From Amoebidium appalachense (taxonomy: Eukaryota > Ichthyosporea): a DNA stretch of 64,000 nt. Below, piece after piece: positions 50,346 through 61,265 of this stretch. The notes below the pieces were generated by a model. That model was not told the origin of the DNA, did not search any database, and worked only from the letters and a program-made list of their open reading frames with translations. Each line of letters starts with the position of its first letter. Within the stretch, counting starts at the first letter, position 1. Location: NCBI GenBank assembly GCA_963693365.1, contig CAVNZM010000014.1, positions 1,860,001 to 1,924,000 on the forward strand. Direction: 5' to 3'. The position numbers and the translations under genes are program-made.

Positions 50346-50403
50346 CTGTACGGGCTGGAGGGCCGGCAGGGGGGGGGAGAGGGGGGAGGGGGGGGGGGGC
50401 GGG

Positions 50404-50925
50404 GGGGGGGTCACCCCGGGAGATTTTTGCACCGGGGGATTTTTGCACTAGAACGTCTCCCTAGACTTTTTTGAAAAGACAACCTAGCCTTGTTCGAAAT
50501 GGAGTTCTGCCTCTGTTTTTGGTTTTCTGAGTACTTTTTTGCCTGTTTGAGTGGTTATGTGTTTCTTTGTAAGATTTCAGCTGTATACTGAATGTTCAAT
50601 AACATAAGTCGACTGTCGACTCCCAGAGTCCAGCCTCCACTTGAATTAGTCCCCCCCCCCCCCCCCCTTCCCCCCTTCCCCCCTCGTTACGCAGTAACGG
50701 GGGGTTTAGGGGGACATAAAAGCTGATTTTCTTTGGCTGCCCAAAACATGCTTGAAAAACGAAAAAAACAGCTATTAGAAAAGTGTGATTCATTGTTAGG
50801 ATGCTAACGTGACCAATGAGCACGAAAACACCCAGTAAAAACCCAATGACACGATAGTTCAATTGCTCTATCAACCTCCAGTGCAAGAATTTCCCGGTGC
50901 AAAAATTTCCTGTGACAGGGAGTGT
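50404..50925. mobile_element. Candidate DNA-transposon-like element with terminal inverted repeats
   Basis: The left end GGGAGATTTTTGCACCGGGG and the right end (TTTCCCGGTGCAAAAATTTCC, within 50889-50909) are inverted copies over about 40 bp. Each arm itself contains the unit GATTTTTGCACYRG twice. The enclosed 430 bp is unique, with a C run and no transposase-like frame, so it would be non-autonomous. Target-site duplications cannot be fixed because the left end abuts a G run. Confidence 0.45.
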
Positions 50926-51134
50926 GAGGGAAAACGGGTAGAAGGGGGAATTTTGCGACACCTGAAGTTGGAGGAGGGGGGGGGGGGGGGGGGGGGGGGG
51001 AGGGATTAGAATTTAATCCCCGCCACCTCCCCCCCCCCCCCCCCCCCTCCCCCCCTCAAACTTTGATAATGTTCATCAAAACCCGACCGCTTCAAGCTTG
51101 AAAAGGAACAAAAAAAAGAGAAAGAAATTAAATA

Positions 51135-51214
51135 AGCCGGAAACCATAATAACAATGGGGGAGCCTCGGAGGATGGAGGGAAGGGGAAGCCGGTGGTTAT
51201 TATGGTTTCCGGCT
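51135..51214. repeat. Perfect 19-bp inverted repeat with 42-nt loop
   Basis: AGCCGGAAACCATAATAAC at 51135-51153 and its exact complement at 51196-51214. It would form a stable hairpin on either strand. No gene adjoins it. Confidence 0.9.
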
Positions 51215-51405
51215 ACCGTGCCCGGATAAGATGGCCAAGTATGTATATATTGAGACTGTTCTTCAACATGGTTATTGTGGTTATGCAAGGGCCGTGTTTG
51301 TTGGTGGCATGGATGTAAAGTGCACAAATCATCATCATGGATTGTGAATTAAGGGGTTTGCCTGGGTTTTTGCCAGGGGGAAGCGTGGGTGGGATGGACG
51401 CCCGA

Positions 51406-51457
<52 letters not shown>

Positions 51458-52339
51458 TCCTTCAGCCTAGGCTAGGGGGAGGGGAGGGGGGGGGGGGGGA
51501 GATCTTGGCAATATATAACCTCCTCGACTCCGGTCCGGGCCTTGTTTCATAATAACGTCTTTCCGGGTGCCCCCCCCCCCTCCCCCCCCCCCCCCCTCTC
51601 CCCCCCCTCCCCCTCCCCTCCCTCCCCTCCCCTCCCTCCCCCCGCCCACCCCCCCTTCTCCCCGGGCCCCCCTCCCGAAGGTCACCGTGCACGTGAAGTG
51701 GAACGAAATCATAAGGGAAAAGAAAGCGTGTGTGTGCTAATATGAGAAATTCCTTGACAACATAGGCCGCCTGACAAACCCTCAGTGAAATACCATATTT
51801 TAAAAAACTAAAACTGTGACCGTTGAAGTCTGGTAATCTAACTTACGACTAATGCTTTCTACGTACCGCGGCAAATTCTTGCGGCAGCCATAAATCAGGC
51901 ATGCGTGTTATTCCAAGGAATATCGATCGGATTTCGGCATGACGGCTCGGAGTGATGGGGAACACCGACGGGGCCAGAGGCTGGGTCCGAAAATGGATGG
52001 GGGGTGGGTGGGTGGGTGGGTGGGGGGGGGGGGGGGGGGGGAGTGATTCTGAATAAACCCAGGAGAGGCTCGGGTGGGGGGGGGGGGGGGGGGGAGGCGG
52101 GGGGGACCCGGGGGGAGTGGGGAGGGGGAGGGGGCCCGGGGGGATCGAGGGAGGGATGGGGTGAAAGGGGATGTGGTCATTGCATGAAGTGGTTGTCATA
52201 AGTTACCGAGACACTTCAAAACACACCTCGCGGATAGCAGTATATATTGTCATGCAAATATGGTTCTTTGGTTTATTTACGATGATGCAGCCTTCGACTG
52301 ATCGATCGAATACCTATCATTATTATTGCTCTTGAACTA
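51215..52339. other. G/C homopolymer-rich region without a gene
   Basis: A G run of about 47 bp (51410-51456), several C runs (51569-51665) and G runs (52020-52110) alternate with unique sequence. Only Gly/Pro/Arg-rich readings of these runs are open. The last 100 bp are the 3' flank of copy C, with a TTTATTT on the plus strand (AAATAAA on the transcript) near 52275. Confidence 0.5.
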
Positions 52340-52987
52340 TCAAACCATCGACGTCTCTGCTGCCGGAAGCAGGACATTTGGAACAATGCACTGGGTCAGG
52401 TTTGCGGTGCCGTGGGTGCTGGCGGGCCCGCAGGCGCCGGGGTATTCTGTGGTGTTGAACCACGTGACGGCCAGCTTGTAGCCCGCCACCGTGCGGTTGC
52501 TGTCGTGCGCCACAAACAGCCCCTCCACATACGCCCCCACCCGCGGGTGGTCGCGGTCATCCGAGTACATCTGTGTGCCGTTGGGCAGCTGCCGCGACAG
52601 GGACAGGTCACGCGCATCGAGGCACTCGCCGTGCGTGTGGTTGCCGTTAACGTAGCCGATCCACGTGACGGCATTGCTGCAGAACGGGTTGGCGCCGGCC
52701 ACGGGGGCAAACATGACGGGGTCAAAGACATACGTCACCGTGACGTCGGTGCCGTGGGCGGCGTTGACCGTGGCGTAGGCGACCGTGTCGTTGCCCGGCA
52801 GCACACGCAGTGTCTCTGTGGCCGCCGTGACGGGGTTCAGCACCGACACGTCCATGTAGCGCAGAGTGTAGCCCTGGCTCAGCGTGCAGTCTCCCACGTC
52901 TCGGCCTCTGTACGTCTGCACAGGGAGGCCTGCCACACAGGCGGCCAGCAGGGAAACGGTCAGTGCGGCGGTGGTCTTGAAAACCAT
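52340..52987 (-). CDS. Secreted N-glycosylation-rich protein of unknown function (copy C)
   Basis: A single exon of 215 residues, the same length as copy B, with about ten amino-acid differences. These include A2V, two in the signal peptide, a VAGANPF variant, and loss of a Tyr to Ser in the DLSLSR segment. All six N-x-S/T sites and all mature Cys are kept, so both copies look constrained. The signal peptide is MVFKTTAALTVSLLAACVAG. Upstream, the leader matches copy B closely, but the TATA box position reads TCAAAAAAGG. Coding sequence and 5' flank are homologous to unit A/B, in inverted orientation. Confidence 0.85.
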   Translation of the reverse strand: MVFKTTAALTVSLLAACVAGLPVQTYRGRDVGDCTLSQGYTLRYMDVSVLNPVTAATETLRVLPGNDTVAYATVNAAHGTDVTVTYVFDPVMFAPVAGANPFCSNAVTWIGYVNGNHTHGECLDARDLSLSRQLPNGTQMYSDDRDHPRVGAYVEGLFVAHDSNRTVAGYKLAVTWFNTTEYPGACGPASTHGTANLTQCIVPNVLLPAAETSMV

Positions 52988-53156
52988 GTTGTTGCTGTTT
53001 GTTGACTCTAAACGGTTGTCTTCTTGCTATTTCTTAGTTGTTGTGATGTTTTGACTGGCTTCTGAAGGGATGCGCTCCTTTTTTGACCGCTGAAAATGGC
53101 GGCTCACAACAAAAGCCAATCGGAATTGATTCTAAGTTACCCAATCATAATGCGCT

Positions 53157-53625
53157 ATTTTTACACCACATGTCCAGATATGACTGTGACAGTACACCCG
53201 GTTTTCCGAAAATTCAGCGTTCGAAAAGTTTTGATCGTACCTAAAAGGTTATCGAATTTGATTTTTTTTAGATACCAAGCGTATAACCATCACGTCGCAT
53301 TTTCCTGTACACAGGCCCTTTTTTCCCCATCATCCATTATTAACAAATGGCTTTCAATTGCTTTCTGTAATAATGTCGCAGTCTTTGTCGTGGTATACGT
53401 AGATACGACGCCTTTGATACCAACTTCGAACCCTGCCGCGGCAGGATGGTGTGAAATCAGTGACCCGGCTAAAAAGTCACATAGGGTAATCTGCGAGACG
53501 TGTACAGATTGTCTATCTTTTTTCTTTTAATATTACATAAGTATTTTTGCATGTGCGCACACAAGGGCTTCGCCCGTCATGGCCAATTGTCGTAGCATTA
53601 GCCATTACTATCTCTTATTAATGAC
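53157..53625. other. Sequence present in the copy C promoter but absent from copy B
   Basis: Homology with the copy B promoter breaks at about 53157 (after CCCAATCATAA) and resumes at about 53626 (CGACTCTCGAGCTGGTG). Copy B has only about 40 unrelated bases there. The 470 bp hold AT-rich sequence without terminal repeats that I can see. It is either an insertion into C or a deletion in B. Confidence 0.6.
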
Positions 53626-53799
53626 TCGACTCTCGAGCTGGTGTTGTCCCGGCCCCATCTTGATCTGTTTGGAATGTCAACAGGAATGCTCGTGATCTTG
53701 ACACCACAGTGTTGCGACAGTTTTAGACGTGAATGGTATGCATCCTTTCCTACTAGGCCAGGTCGCCTATAGATACGCAAATGACAGAAAAAGCCACAA

Positions 53800-54100
53800 A
53801 ACCCTAAACATTCTATAAATCAAGAACGTAATGAAAATTCAGATGGGTTTATTGCATCCAACCACGAAGCTTGGCCTTGTAAAAAGGTTAAATGAAGCTC
53901 ACATGCGCCAGAAACTTCGATTTCTAGGCAGTGTTTCTAGGGGGTGTTTGATTGGTTCCCAGGAAAATCCCCCAGGTTTATTCTTTACGCAATTTCGATT
54001 GGTCGAGCCCGGCTATAAATTATCGAGTCGGTCACCCAAACAACAGCCAACTTGAAAAACGCTGCCCCGCGCAACGACGACAACATTCACAACCACACAG
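53800..54100 (+). pseudogene. Orphan promoter and leader of a lost divergent gene next to copy C
   Basis: 53800-54100 aligns with the upstream region of pseudogene A (46380-46650, opposite strand). Shared parts are the GAAACTTC block, GGGGGTGTTTGATTGGTTCC, GGTTTATTCTTTACGCA, a TATA box (TATAAAT, 54014-54020), and the leader down to AACATTCACAACCACAC. Homology ends at about 54098, some 55 bp before the position of the ATG in copy A. Beyond it is unrelated sequence and homopolymer. So copy C once had a head-to-head partner whose coding part is gone. Confidence 0.75.
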
Positions 54101-54601
54101 GGGGGAGTGGATTCCTTGTGTACACGTGTGAATTGGACCATTCACAACGCACAACGGGGACGGGTTTCTTCCTCCCCCATTCCCCTGCCCCCGCTCCCCC
54201 CCCCCCCCCCCCCCCCCCCCCCTTCCCCCCCCCTCCCCCCGGTGTGGTAAGCAAAAGCAACTTCAAAACCCATAATTATGGGGGGGCCGGGGGGGGGGGG
54301 GGGGGGGAGGGGGGGGGGGGCCCGGGATGAGGAGGAAGGGGGGGGGGGGGGGGGGTGGGGGTGGGGGGTGGGAGCGTCGATTGCCTGAATGGAATATACG
54401 ATCTCCAAAAAGATGTCACTTGTCCATTTGGGAGTGGCTTTATTGATTGTATGAACTTGTTGGTCACAAGCCCAACACCGTATATACGCTAATTAGTTAT
54501 TTAATGACTAGAATGGCAATTGCAAGAGTGACACCTAGCTCATAGGCTACCACCCACTACTACTATTACTGATCGATCAGATCATCATGATGCTGCTGGC
54601 A
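54101..54601. other. C and G homopolymer block and 3' flank of copy D
   Basis: C runs at 54190-54240 and G runs at 54281-54372 separate the orphan promoter from copy D. 54380-54600 resembles the 3' flank of copy E: both have AATAAAGCCACTCCCAA after the stop codon (on the minus strand at about 54425-54450, and at 56935-56955 for E). Confidence 0.6.
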
Positions 54602-55021
54602 CTACACCTTGCAGCAAGTTTCGAGGGAGCACACGGGCAGCTTCTTGTTTGTGTAGGGCAGGCAGGGCCGGGACTCAGCGGGCCACGTGTCTGGGGGGCA
54701 CTCTGTGTGTGTGGCGTAGAACCAGTCCTTGCAGTTCGTGGGCGTCGACCCGCCCTGCAGTCCCTCGCCTTCCTGCCGCCGTGCACGTGTGGCCGTTCGC
54801 GGCACGCAGCACGCATCCACCGTGCACTTATCGAACGCCTCGTGGCCTGCATAGCGCGCACACTGCCTGCGGCCCCAAACGTCGTAGTGGCCAGGGCAGG
54901 CGCCAAGGTCTGAGGCGTTCCACTCGGTGCAAGTCATGACGTAGTTGGGGCTCTGTGTGCGGGGGTGGGTCGAGAGGCCCGAGGCGACAGCCAGAGAAGC
55001 GGCGAGGATAAGAGACTTCAT
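54602..55021 (-). CDS. Secreted cysteine-rich two-module protein (copy D)
   Basis: Single exon, 139 residues. Signal peptide MKSLILAASLAVASG. The mature protein has two modules with the same spacing: C-x10-C-x11-C-x10/11-C-x4-CC. The first starts at CTEW and the second at CKDW, joined by an Arg-rich linker (RTATRARRQEGE) that may be a protease processing site. Six Cys per module suggests three disulphides each. I do not recognise the family. Copy E differs at only four residues, all before position 45. TATAAAT lies about 120 bp upstream of the ATG (minus strand, 55142-55148) and AATAAA lies in the conserved 3' flank. Being small, secreted and Cys-rich it could be an extracellular structural, binding or defence protein; the sequence does not say which. 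Confidence 0.85.
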   Translation of the reverse strand: MKSLILAASLAVASGLSTHPRTQSPNYVMTCTEWNASDLGACPGHYDVWGRRQCARYAGHEAFDKCTVDACCVPRTATRARRQEGEGLQGGSTPTNCKDWFYATHTECPPDTWPAESRPCLPYTNKKLPVCSLETCCKV

Positions 55022-56427
55022 GGTGGTGGTTTGTTGAATCGGAAAGTATCAGATGCTATGAGCGTGGCTCGAAACTGTGTTCTGAGGAGGAGCTGTTCTG
55101 AGGTCCCAGTTGCAAAGGGTCCCAGTTGCCAAGGGTGCCCAATTTATACTTTCTGTGTTTTCGGTGTAGGCGGCAAACATTCTATGCCGAACCATAGATT
55201 CGATTGGCGAAACGGGCGGTATTGCCAATCGCGATGTCATGTAGCCACACGCACATGCAAGTCCAATTTGTTGAGAATACGTAAAAATTACTAGTATTTT
55301 TTTTATACACATAGCTAATGAGTTGATGTGTTATTATTGGTGTAACATGTGAGTAGCTTCCATGTCCGAGTGCATGCAATAAAACATGTGACTTGCAGAA
55401 GGCCAGACTGCCGGCGTGCCGTCCGTCGGTGCCGGGCCCGAGCTTTCGGACTTTCATTGAGTGGGAAAATATCATGCAACAAAGTTTCCATCACTGAGAA
55501 CAGTGGAATGTATAGATGGCGCGGCACAAACAACTCAGTAAAAATGCCATCTCACACCAGTGTGAGTGCTGCCATCCATAAGTTGAGCTCCCTGCTACAA
55601 CAAAGGCCACAACACAGGGGCATCATGAGATGATGACAGCTATCTGCTTGCGGTGTTTGCCCTCACGTACGAATCACCGCCCGCAAGTGACCGTCACAGA
55701 TACTGCAGCTTGTCCAGGATGAGGAAATTTATCTCGGAATTCGAAGGGAATTCGAAGACTTGAAAACAGTAGTACTCGCCTGAAATTCAAGGGGCCTGAC
55801 AATGTGGGATTCGATTGTTTAAAGTAGAGGAAAATTCATGTCTATTACTACTAACACTCAATATTCATCCGGCGTTACTTTTGACCGAGAAGCTCGGGGT
55901 CGGTCTGTGCACGGTCGGTTGTTTGCCAGTTTGTTTGCCACAGTCCAGCAAGTGCCCAATCATCTGCGACTTTGCAATCTGGTGTGTTAACTAAGTGATA
56001 ATAAACCAATGTTAGGGCTTCCATCCAGAAGGACAAATATTATAAATCATTTTTCTGGACGGGCTCTGCCGTACGGCTGTGGTCTGTGGCGTGTCACCAA
56101 TGTTGATGGAAATGTAAACAGAGAAAAATTCTAGTGTGAATATTTTGTTGCCAGGTGAATTAAACCATAGATTTAAGTGATGCCTTAGAGCTGATAAAGA
56201 AACAAGAGGGTTCGGCTGCAGTTTTCACGCGTGGGTCAAGAAACCAATCACATTCAATAATTACCAATACATTTTTTGCCGATTTTGGAGCATCCACAAA
56301 ACGTCCGTCGCCTATCCTATATAAACAAAACAAGAATCACACCTCAAAGTTGCCTCAGAAATCCGCACTACAATTGACCCTTACACAGTCTGAACCTAAA
56401 GGACCGACAACCCTCCAACCCACCACC
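55022..56427. promoter_or_regulatory. Head-to-head intergenic region of copies D and E
   Basis: 1.4 kb of mostly unique DNA between the divergent starts. TATA boxes are at 55142-55148 (for D) and 56318-56325 (for E, TATATAAA). The leaders share only the last 15 bp before the ATG (CCACCACCATGAAGTC), so 5' regions have diverged much more than the coding 3' halves. There is no third gene that I can support. Confidence 0.6.
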
Positions 56428-56847
56428 ATGAAGTCTTTAATCGTCGCCGCTTCTCTGGCTGTCGCTTCGGGCCTCTCGACCCACCCCCGCACACACAGCC
56501 CCAACTACGTCATGACTTGCACCGAGTGGGACGCCTCAGATGTTGGCGCCTGCCCCGGCCACTACGACGTTTGGGGCCGCAGGCAGTGTGCGCGCTATGC
56601 AGGCCACGAGGCGTTCGATAAGTGCACGGTGGATGCGTGCTGCGTGCCGCGAACGGCCACACGTGCACGGCGGCAGGAAGGCGAGGGACTGCAGGGCGGG
56701 TCGACGCCCACGAACTGCAAGGACTGGTTCTACGCCACACACACAGAGTGCCCCCCAGACACGTGGCCCGCTGAGTCCCGGCCCTGCCTGCCCTACACAA
56801 ACAAGAAGCTGCCCGTGTGCTCCCTCGAAACTTGCTGCAAGGTGTAG
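56428..56847 (+). CDS. Secreted cysteine-rich two-module protein (copy E)
   Basis: Single exon, 139 residues from the ATG at 56428, which opens the signal peptide MKSLIVAASLAVASG. An upstream in-frame ATG at 56353 would add a hydrophilic 26-residue leader and sits within about 30 bp of the TATA box, so it is almost certainly too close to the transcript start to be used. Modules and linker are as in copy D. The last 285 nt of coding sequence match copy D exactly, while the first 135 nt carry about ten differences. AATAAA is at 56936-56941, within a conserved 3' flank. Confidence 0.88.
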   Translation: MKSLIVAASLAVASGLSTHPRTHSPNYVMTCTEWDASDVGACPGHYDVWGRRQCARYAGHEAFDKCTVDACCVPRTATRARRQEGEGLQGGSTPTNCKDWFYATHTECPPDTWPAESRPCLPYTNKKLPVCSLETCCKV

Positions 56848-57479
56848 TGCCAGCATCACTTGAATCTGTGCATAATTAATATAAACGGTAGCCTGTGGCT
56901 ACAAGTTTTCTTAAATCTCAGTTTAAAAATGATCGAATAAAGCCACTCCCAATGGGCCAGGAACCATTCGGTAAAATCGCTTATTCCATATGGCAATTGA
57001 TATCCCTGATCTTTCCCTCCGCTCCCCCCCCCCCCCCCCCCCCCCTCCCCCTCCTCTCCCCCCTCGTCCCCCAATCCCCCTCCCTCCCTCCTCCCCCCCC
57101 CCCCCCCAAAAAAAAATAATAAAAAATAAAAATAAAATAAAACACAAGCACATACACCTTCCAACCCATTTGGCCTGGCACAAGCGCTATTCGGATCATC
57201 ACGCTCTGCTGTGGAGCCTTGACATTTCCCCCCAGTTTTCCCCTCTTCTTCGTCTCTGGATATAGCCATATCCATGCACAAAACACAAAAAGACTCTTTC
57301 ACGCCCTCTCCCCCACCCACCAACCCGACCTGCATACTACATGTCCGGCCACACGTTGAATTCAGTTGGAGGTTCAATGATTGTGGGCACAATGCCGGAG
57401 CGCGTGCACACACGCACGCAAGCACACACGCATGCACGCACGCAACTTCAGCACACTCACGCAGCTCACTCACGCAAGC

Positions 57480-57840
<361 letters not shown>

Positions 57841-58227
57841 ACATGCACACGCACGCACACACGCTCCCGGGGTTTTCATCTCGCCCAGCCCAGCAGGGAC
57901 GACCTTCCGGGCTGAAGGCTGCGGTTCGGTTCAGCTAACCCAGGAAAGGGCTTCCCCGCAGGGCAGTCAAGGCTGAAAGTCTGTGTTTGCAACGTGATGT
58001 GTTTGCACAGTTGCACCCCTATGTCACGGCGGGACATAATGTAGGATATGTCCAGGGAAATCTGAGCAATTACACCTATAGACCGCAGTCCAGATACGTG
58101 TGATCGATTGCAGGCACTGGTGGCCGATTGAACCCCCGGCTAACTGGACAGGCATAGGGAAGACAAGATTCAACCCCATTTAACGGGACTGCGCCTCGCT
58201 GGGTAAACGAGATAATATAGGAAAAAA

Positions 58228-58512
<285 letters not shown>

Positions 58513-59084
58513 ACACTCACTCACATGTGACGTGGGTGTGTGTGTAGGTGCTTCCGTCCATCCCCTTTCCCCTCCCACATCCTCCCCATCGCATAACGCC
58601 ATGTCCTAACCCCTTCATAATCCCATTCCTTCTTTAATAAACTGACGGGGTGGTGTGCGAGAATCCATCAACTTCATGGCATATTCGCATGATTTTGCGC
58701 AACTCTTTGTTTCCGAAGGTTTGATTATTTCTTTTTTCCTTCCAGACGGGGCCCCGGGTCTTTCAAGTTTTTCTCCTTCCAGTTTTTTTTTGTTTTCTTG
58801 TTTTCTTTTTTCTTTTCTTTGTTTTTTTTTTGGCGTGTAACGCGGCGCCTTTGTATATGCGTGTGGGTTTGTGCGTACGTGGGTGGGTGCATGCGTGCAT
58901 GTGCGCGCACGCGTGTGTGTGCATTTCTGTGTCTGTGTCCGACACTGTGTGTGCGTGTGTGTTCGTGTGTTTGTGTTTGTGCTTGTGTGTGTGCGCGTGT
59001 AAATGTGTTTTTGTTTGTGTTTATGCGTGCGTGCTGCACGTGTGCACGTGTGCGTGCATGCGTGTGCGTGTGTGTCTGCCTGCA

Positions 59085-59088
59085 TGTA

Positions 59089-59129
<41 letters not shown>

Positions 59130-59225
59130 GTGTGTTTATGTGCGTGCGCGTGTGCGCGTGTGCGCGTGTGTGCGTATGTGTATGTGTGTGTGTATGTATG
59201 TGTGTGTGTGCGTGTTTGCGTGTTT

Positions 59226-59316
<91 letters not shown>

Positions 59317-59344
59317 TGTGTGTGTGCGTGTGTGTGTGGGTGAG

Positions 59345-59415
<71 letters not shown>

Positions 59416-59436
59416 GGGGGGGGGGGGGGGGGGGGG
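59085..59436. repeat. (GT)n, (GA)n, (GT)n, poly(G) composite
   Basis: A GT array (pure from about 59234 to 59311) is followed by (GA)n at 59353-59384, another (GT)n and a G run. The order GT-GA-GT-G is seen only here. Confidence 0.9.
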
Positions 59437-60056
59437 CGCTGTTTGTCACTGTTGAAATGTCATGCGTGTTGATCATGAGTGCGTAGTTGGTGTCGATGGT
59501 TAGGGCTACAGTAGATGATTTTCAGCCTGCTTAGGCCCATATTTCAAGCTATGCAGCAACGCGATATTAATCGGATGGATGTTTTTGATGGGAGATGCGT
59601 ATGTGCACAATGTTGTCCCTTTTTGGTGCTTCATAGGGAAACAGGAAGGGGAACTTATGTATACGCAGTGGAAGAGGAAATGGCTTGTGTCAATGTGGAT
59701 GCTATAAAAAAATGAACGCGAAAGGCTTGTGCTAGAAAAAAAGGACGTACCGTTACATATCGGCAACTTAGCTAATTACAAGGTCATGCAGCATGCAGAG
59801 CAGCATGCTTAGTGCCAGGCTAGATAGGCTATACGCAGGTACAATCCTTGGTGCAAAAGAGGAAAAGATTGGTCGCTGACTCGCGGCATTAAAAAGCTTG
59901 AAATATTTAGTATAAAAACAAGGATTCACCTTGTGATGTCTGGTTATGGGTTACTCCGGGAAAGTCCAAGGCACTTTTCTTTTTGCACGGCCAGGAGAAG
60001 CCCGGGTTGCACTGCGCTTGCACTCAGTCGAGTGCCGCGCCCTCAGCTGCAGCGCC

Positions 60057-60126
60057 GCGAGCTCGAGCCGGGCCATGGCCAAGGCCTCCTTATCACCCGG
60101 AGGCCTTTGCCCTGGCTCGAGCTCGA
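60057..60126. repeat. GC-rich inverted repeat (hairpin) upstream of eL29
   Basis: The left arm GCGAGCTCGAGCCGGGCCAT (60057-60076) continues to GGCCTCC, and the right arm runs GGAGGCCTTTGCCCTGGCTC to GAGCTCG, with a 9-nt loop (TTATCACCC). The arms pair over about 25 of 30 positions. It lies about 230 bp upstream of the eL29 transcript start, outside the transcribed part. Confidence 0.75.
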
Positions 60127-60349
60127 GGGCCCGTCAGGTGCCGGTCACATGTCACTTAAGCCAGTCACACTGCGGCCGACTCCAGCAGCCCGAGGAACGG
60201 ATTTTTATAGATCCTTTGCGTAACAATGTGATGCGCAATTCTCCAATCAAAGAAAGAGTTACCTGCGATTGGATAAAACTTAACCCATTGGAATGTGGAA
60301 GCCTTTGTGCAGGATCTGTGTGCGCGTGCCTTTGTGAGCGTTACGTTCG

Positions 60350-60388
60350 CCTCGAGTCCTTTCTCTCTCTTTCACCCCGACAGGAAGG
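60350..60388 (+). promoter_or_regulatory. eL29 transcript start: TOP-like leader exon
   Basis: A pyrimidine tract (CCTTTCTCTCTCTTTCACCCC, about 60357-60377) is followed by a short exon end CAGGAAGG and a GTGAGT donor at 60389. This is the usual start of ribosomal protein genes. It would splice to the acceptor GGGCGCAG at 61243-61250, 15 nt before the eL29 ATG. Both splice signals are visible; the link is inferred from distance and convention. Confidence 0.55.
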
Positions 60389-61250
60389 GTGAGTTTTCTC
60401 GTTTTTTCTTGAGAGACAATTTTTTTAGAGATCCGTAGCGGTTGGTTTATCTATTTCCGGTGTGCGGATGCTGCAGATGCAAAGGGATACAGCGAGGATG
60501 GATTCAGGAGAACAGATATCGATTGGATGTAACAGGGTCATCACATAGACGGTCGGTAGTAATATCCGGGAGAGGCAAAGAGGGAAGGCGTCAGGATCGA
60601 GCGCAACGCGGGCGGAATCCAGCAATATCACGGAATAATCATGCATCTGTGACAAGTTTATGAGTTTTCTGACCGTGCGGGGCCAGATATAGGGCATTTG
60701 GGACAAGGAGGTAACAAGTTTGGAACAGAACATTCACAGGACTAAGTCCCCATTTGCAATGGGAGAGATGGATGCAACGCATGATCCATGTGTTTTTGCA
60801 TTTAAAGGAGGGAATACGGCCAAGGAGGACAGATGTTGCGATTTATGCTGAGGCTTCGAGACTTGAGTTGCGATTTATGCTGAGGCTTCGAGACCTGAGT
60901 ATATGTACTAGCCGACCACTTTTGAGACGCGAGGAGAATAACAGGGGACGTTTCATGGAAAAGCAGTACCATGGGGAAGCAGTAGCCATGTACGCTCTCG
61001 TTTCATGTGTGGATACCGGCGTTTTTTGCAGCAGTTATATACGGCTCAGTTCAACACTGTTCAAATGCACAATGTTACTCACCACTTGTATTGTTCAAGA
61101 TAGTTCAGAGTTCCATTGCCATACACACACACACACACGATACAAGCGCATGCGGGCGCCCGAGACCCACGCAAACACCAAAGGCTGCTTGAGAAAGCCA
61201 GGCTCCACCGTTTGTGGGGGCATTTAGTGACGGGGGTTTTTTTGGGCGCA
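60389..61250. other. Probable 5'UTR intron of eL29
   Basis: The sequence is unique and non-coding apart from a 31-bp tandem duplication at about 60837-60898 (TTGCGATTTATGCTGAGGCT and onward, twice). An intron in the 5'UTR is common in ribosomal protein genes and can hold regulatory elements. Confidence 0.5.
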
Positions 61251-61265
61251 GAAAGAAACGGCAAG

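Noticed and set aside
56353-56427. Upstream ATG giving a 165-residue form of copy E
   Set aside because: It lies about 30 bp after the TATA box, the added residues are hydrophilic and displace the signal peptide, and copy D has no equivalent.
57860-58200. tRNA-like motifs (GATTGAACCCC and similar B-box-like strings)
   Set aside because: No matching A box at the right distance and no cloverleaf could be drawn.
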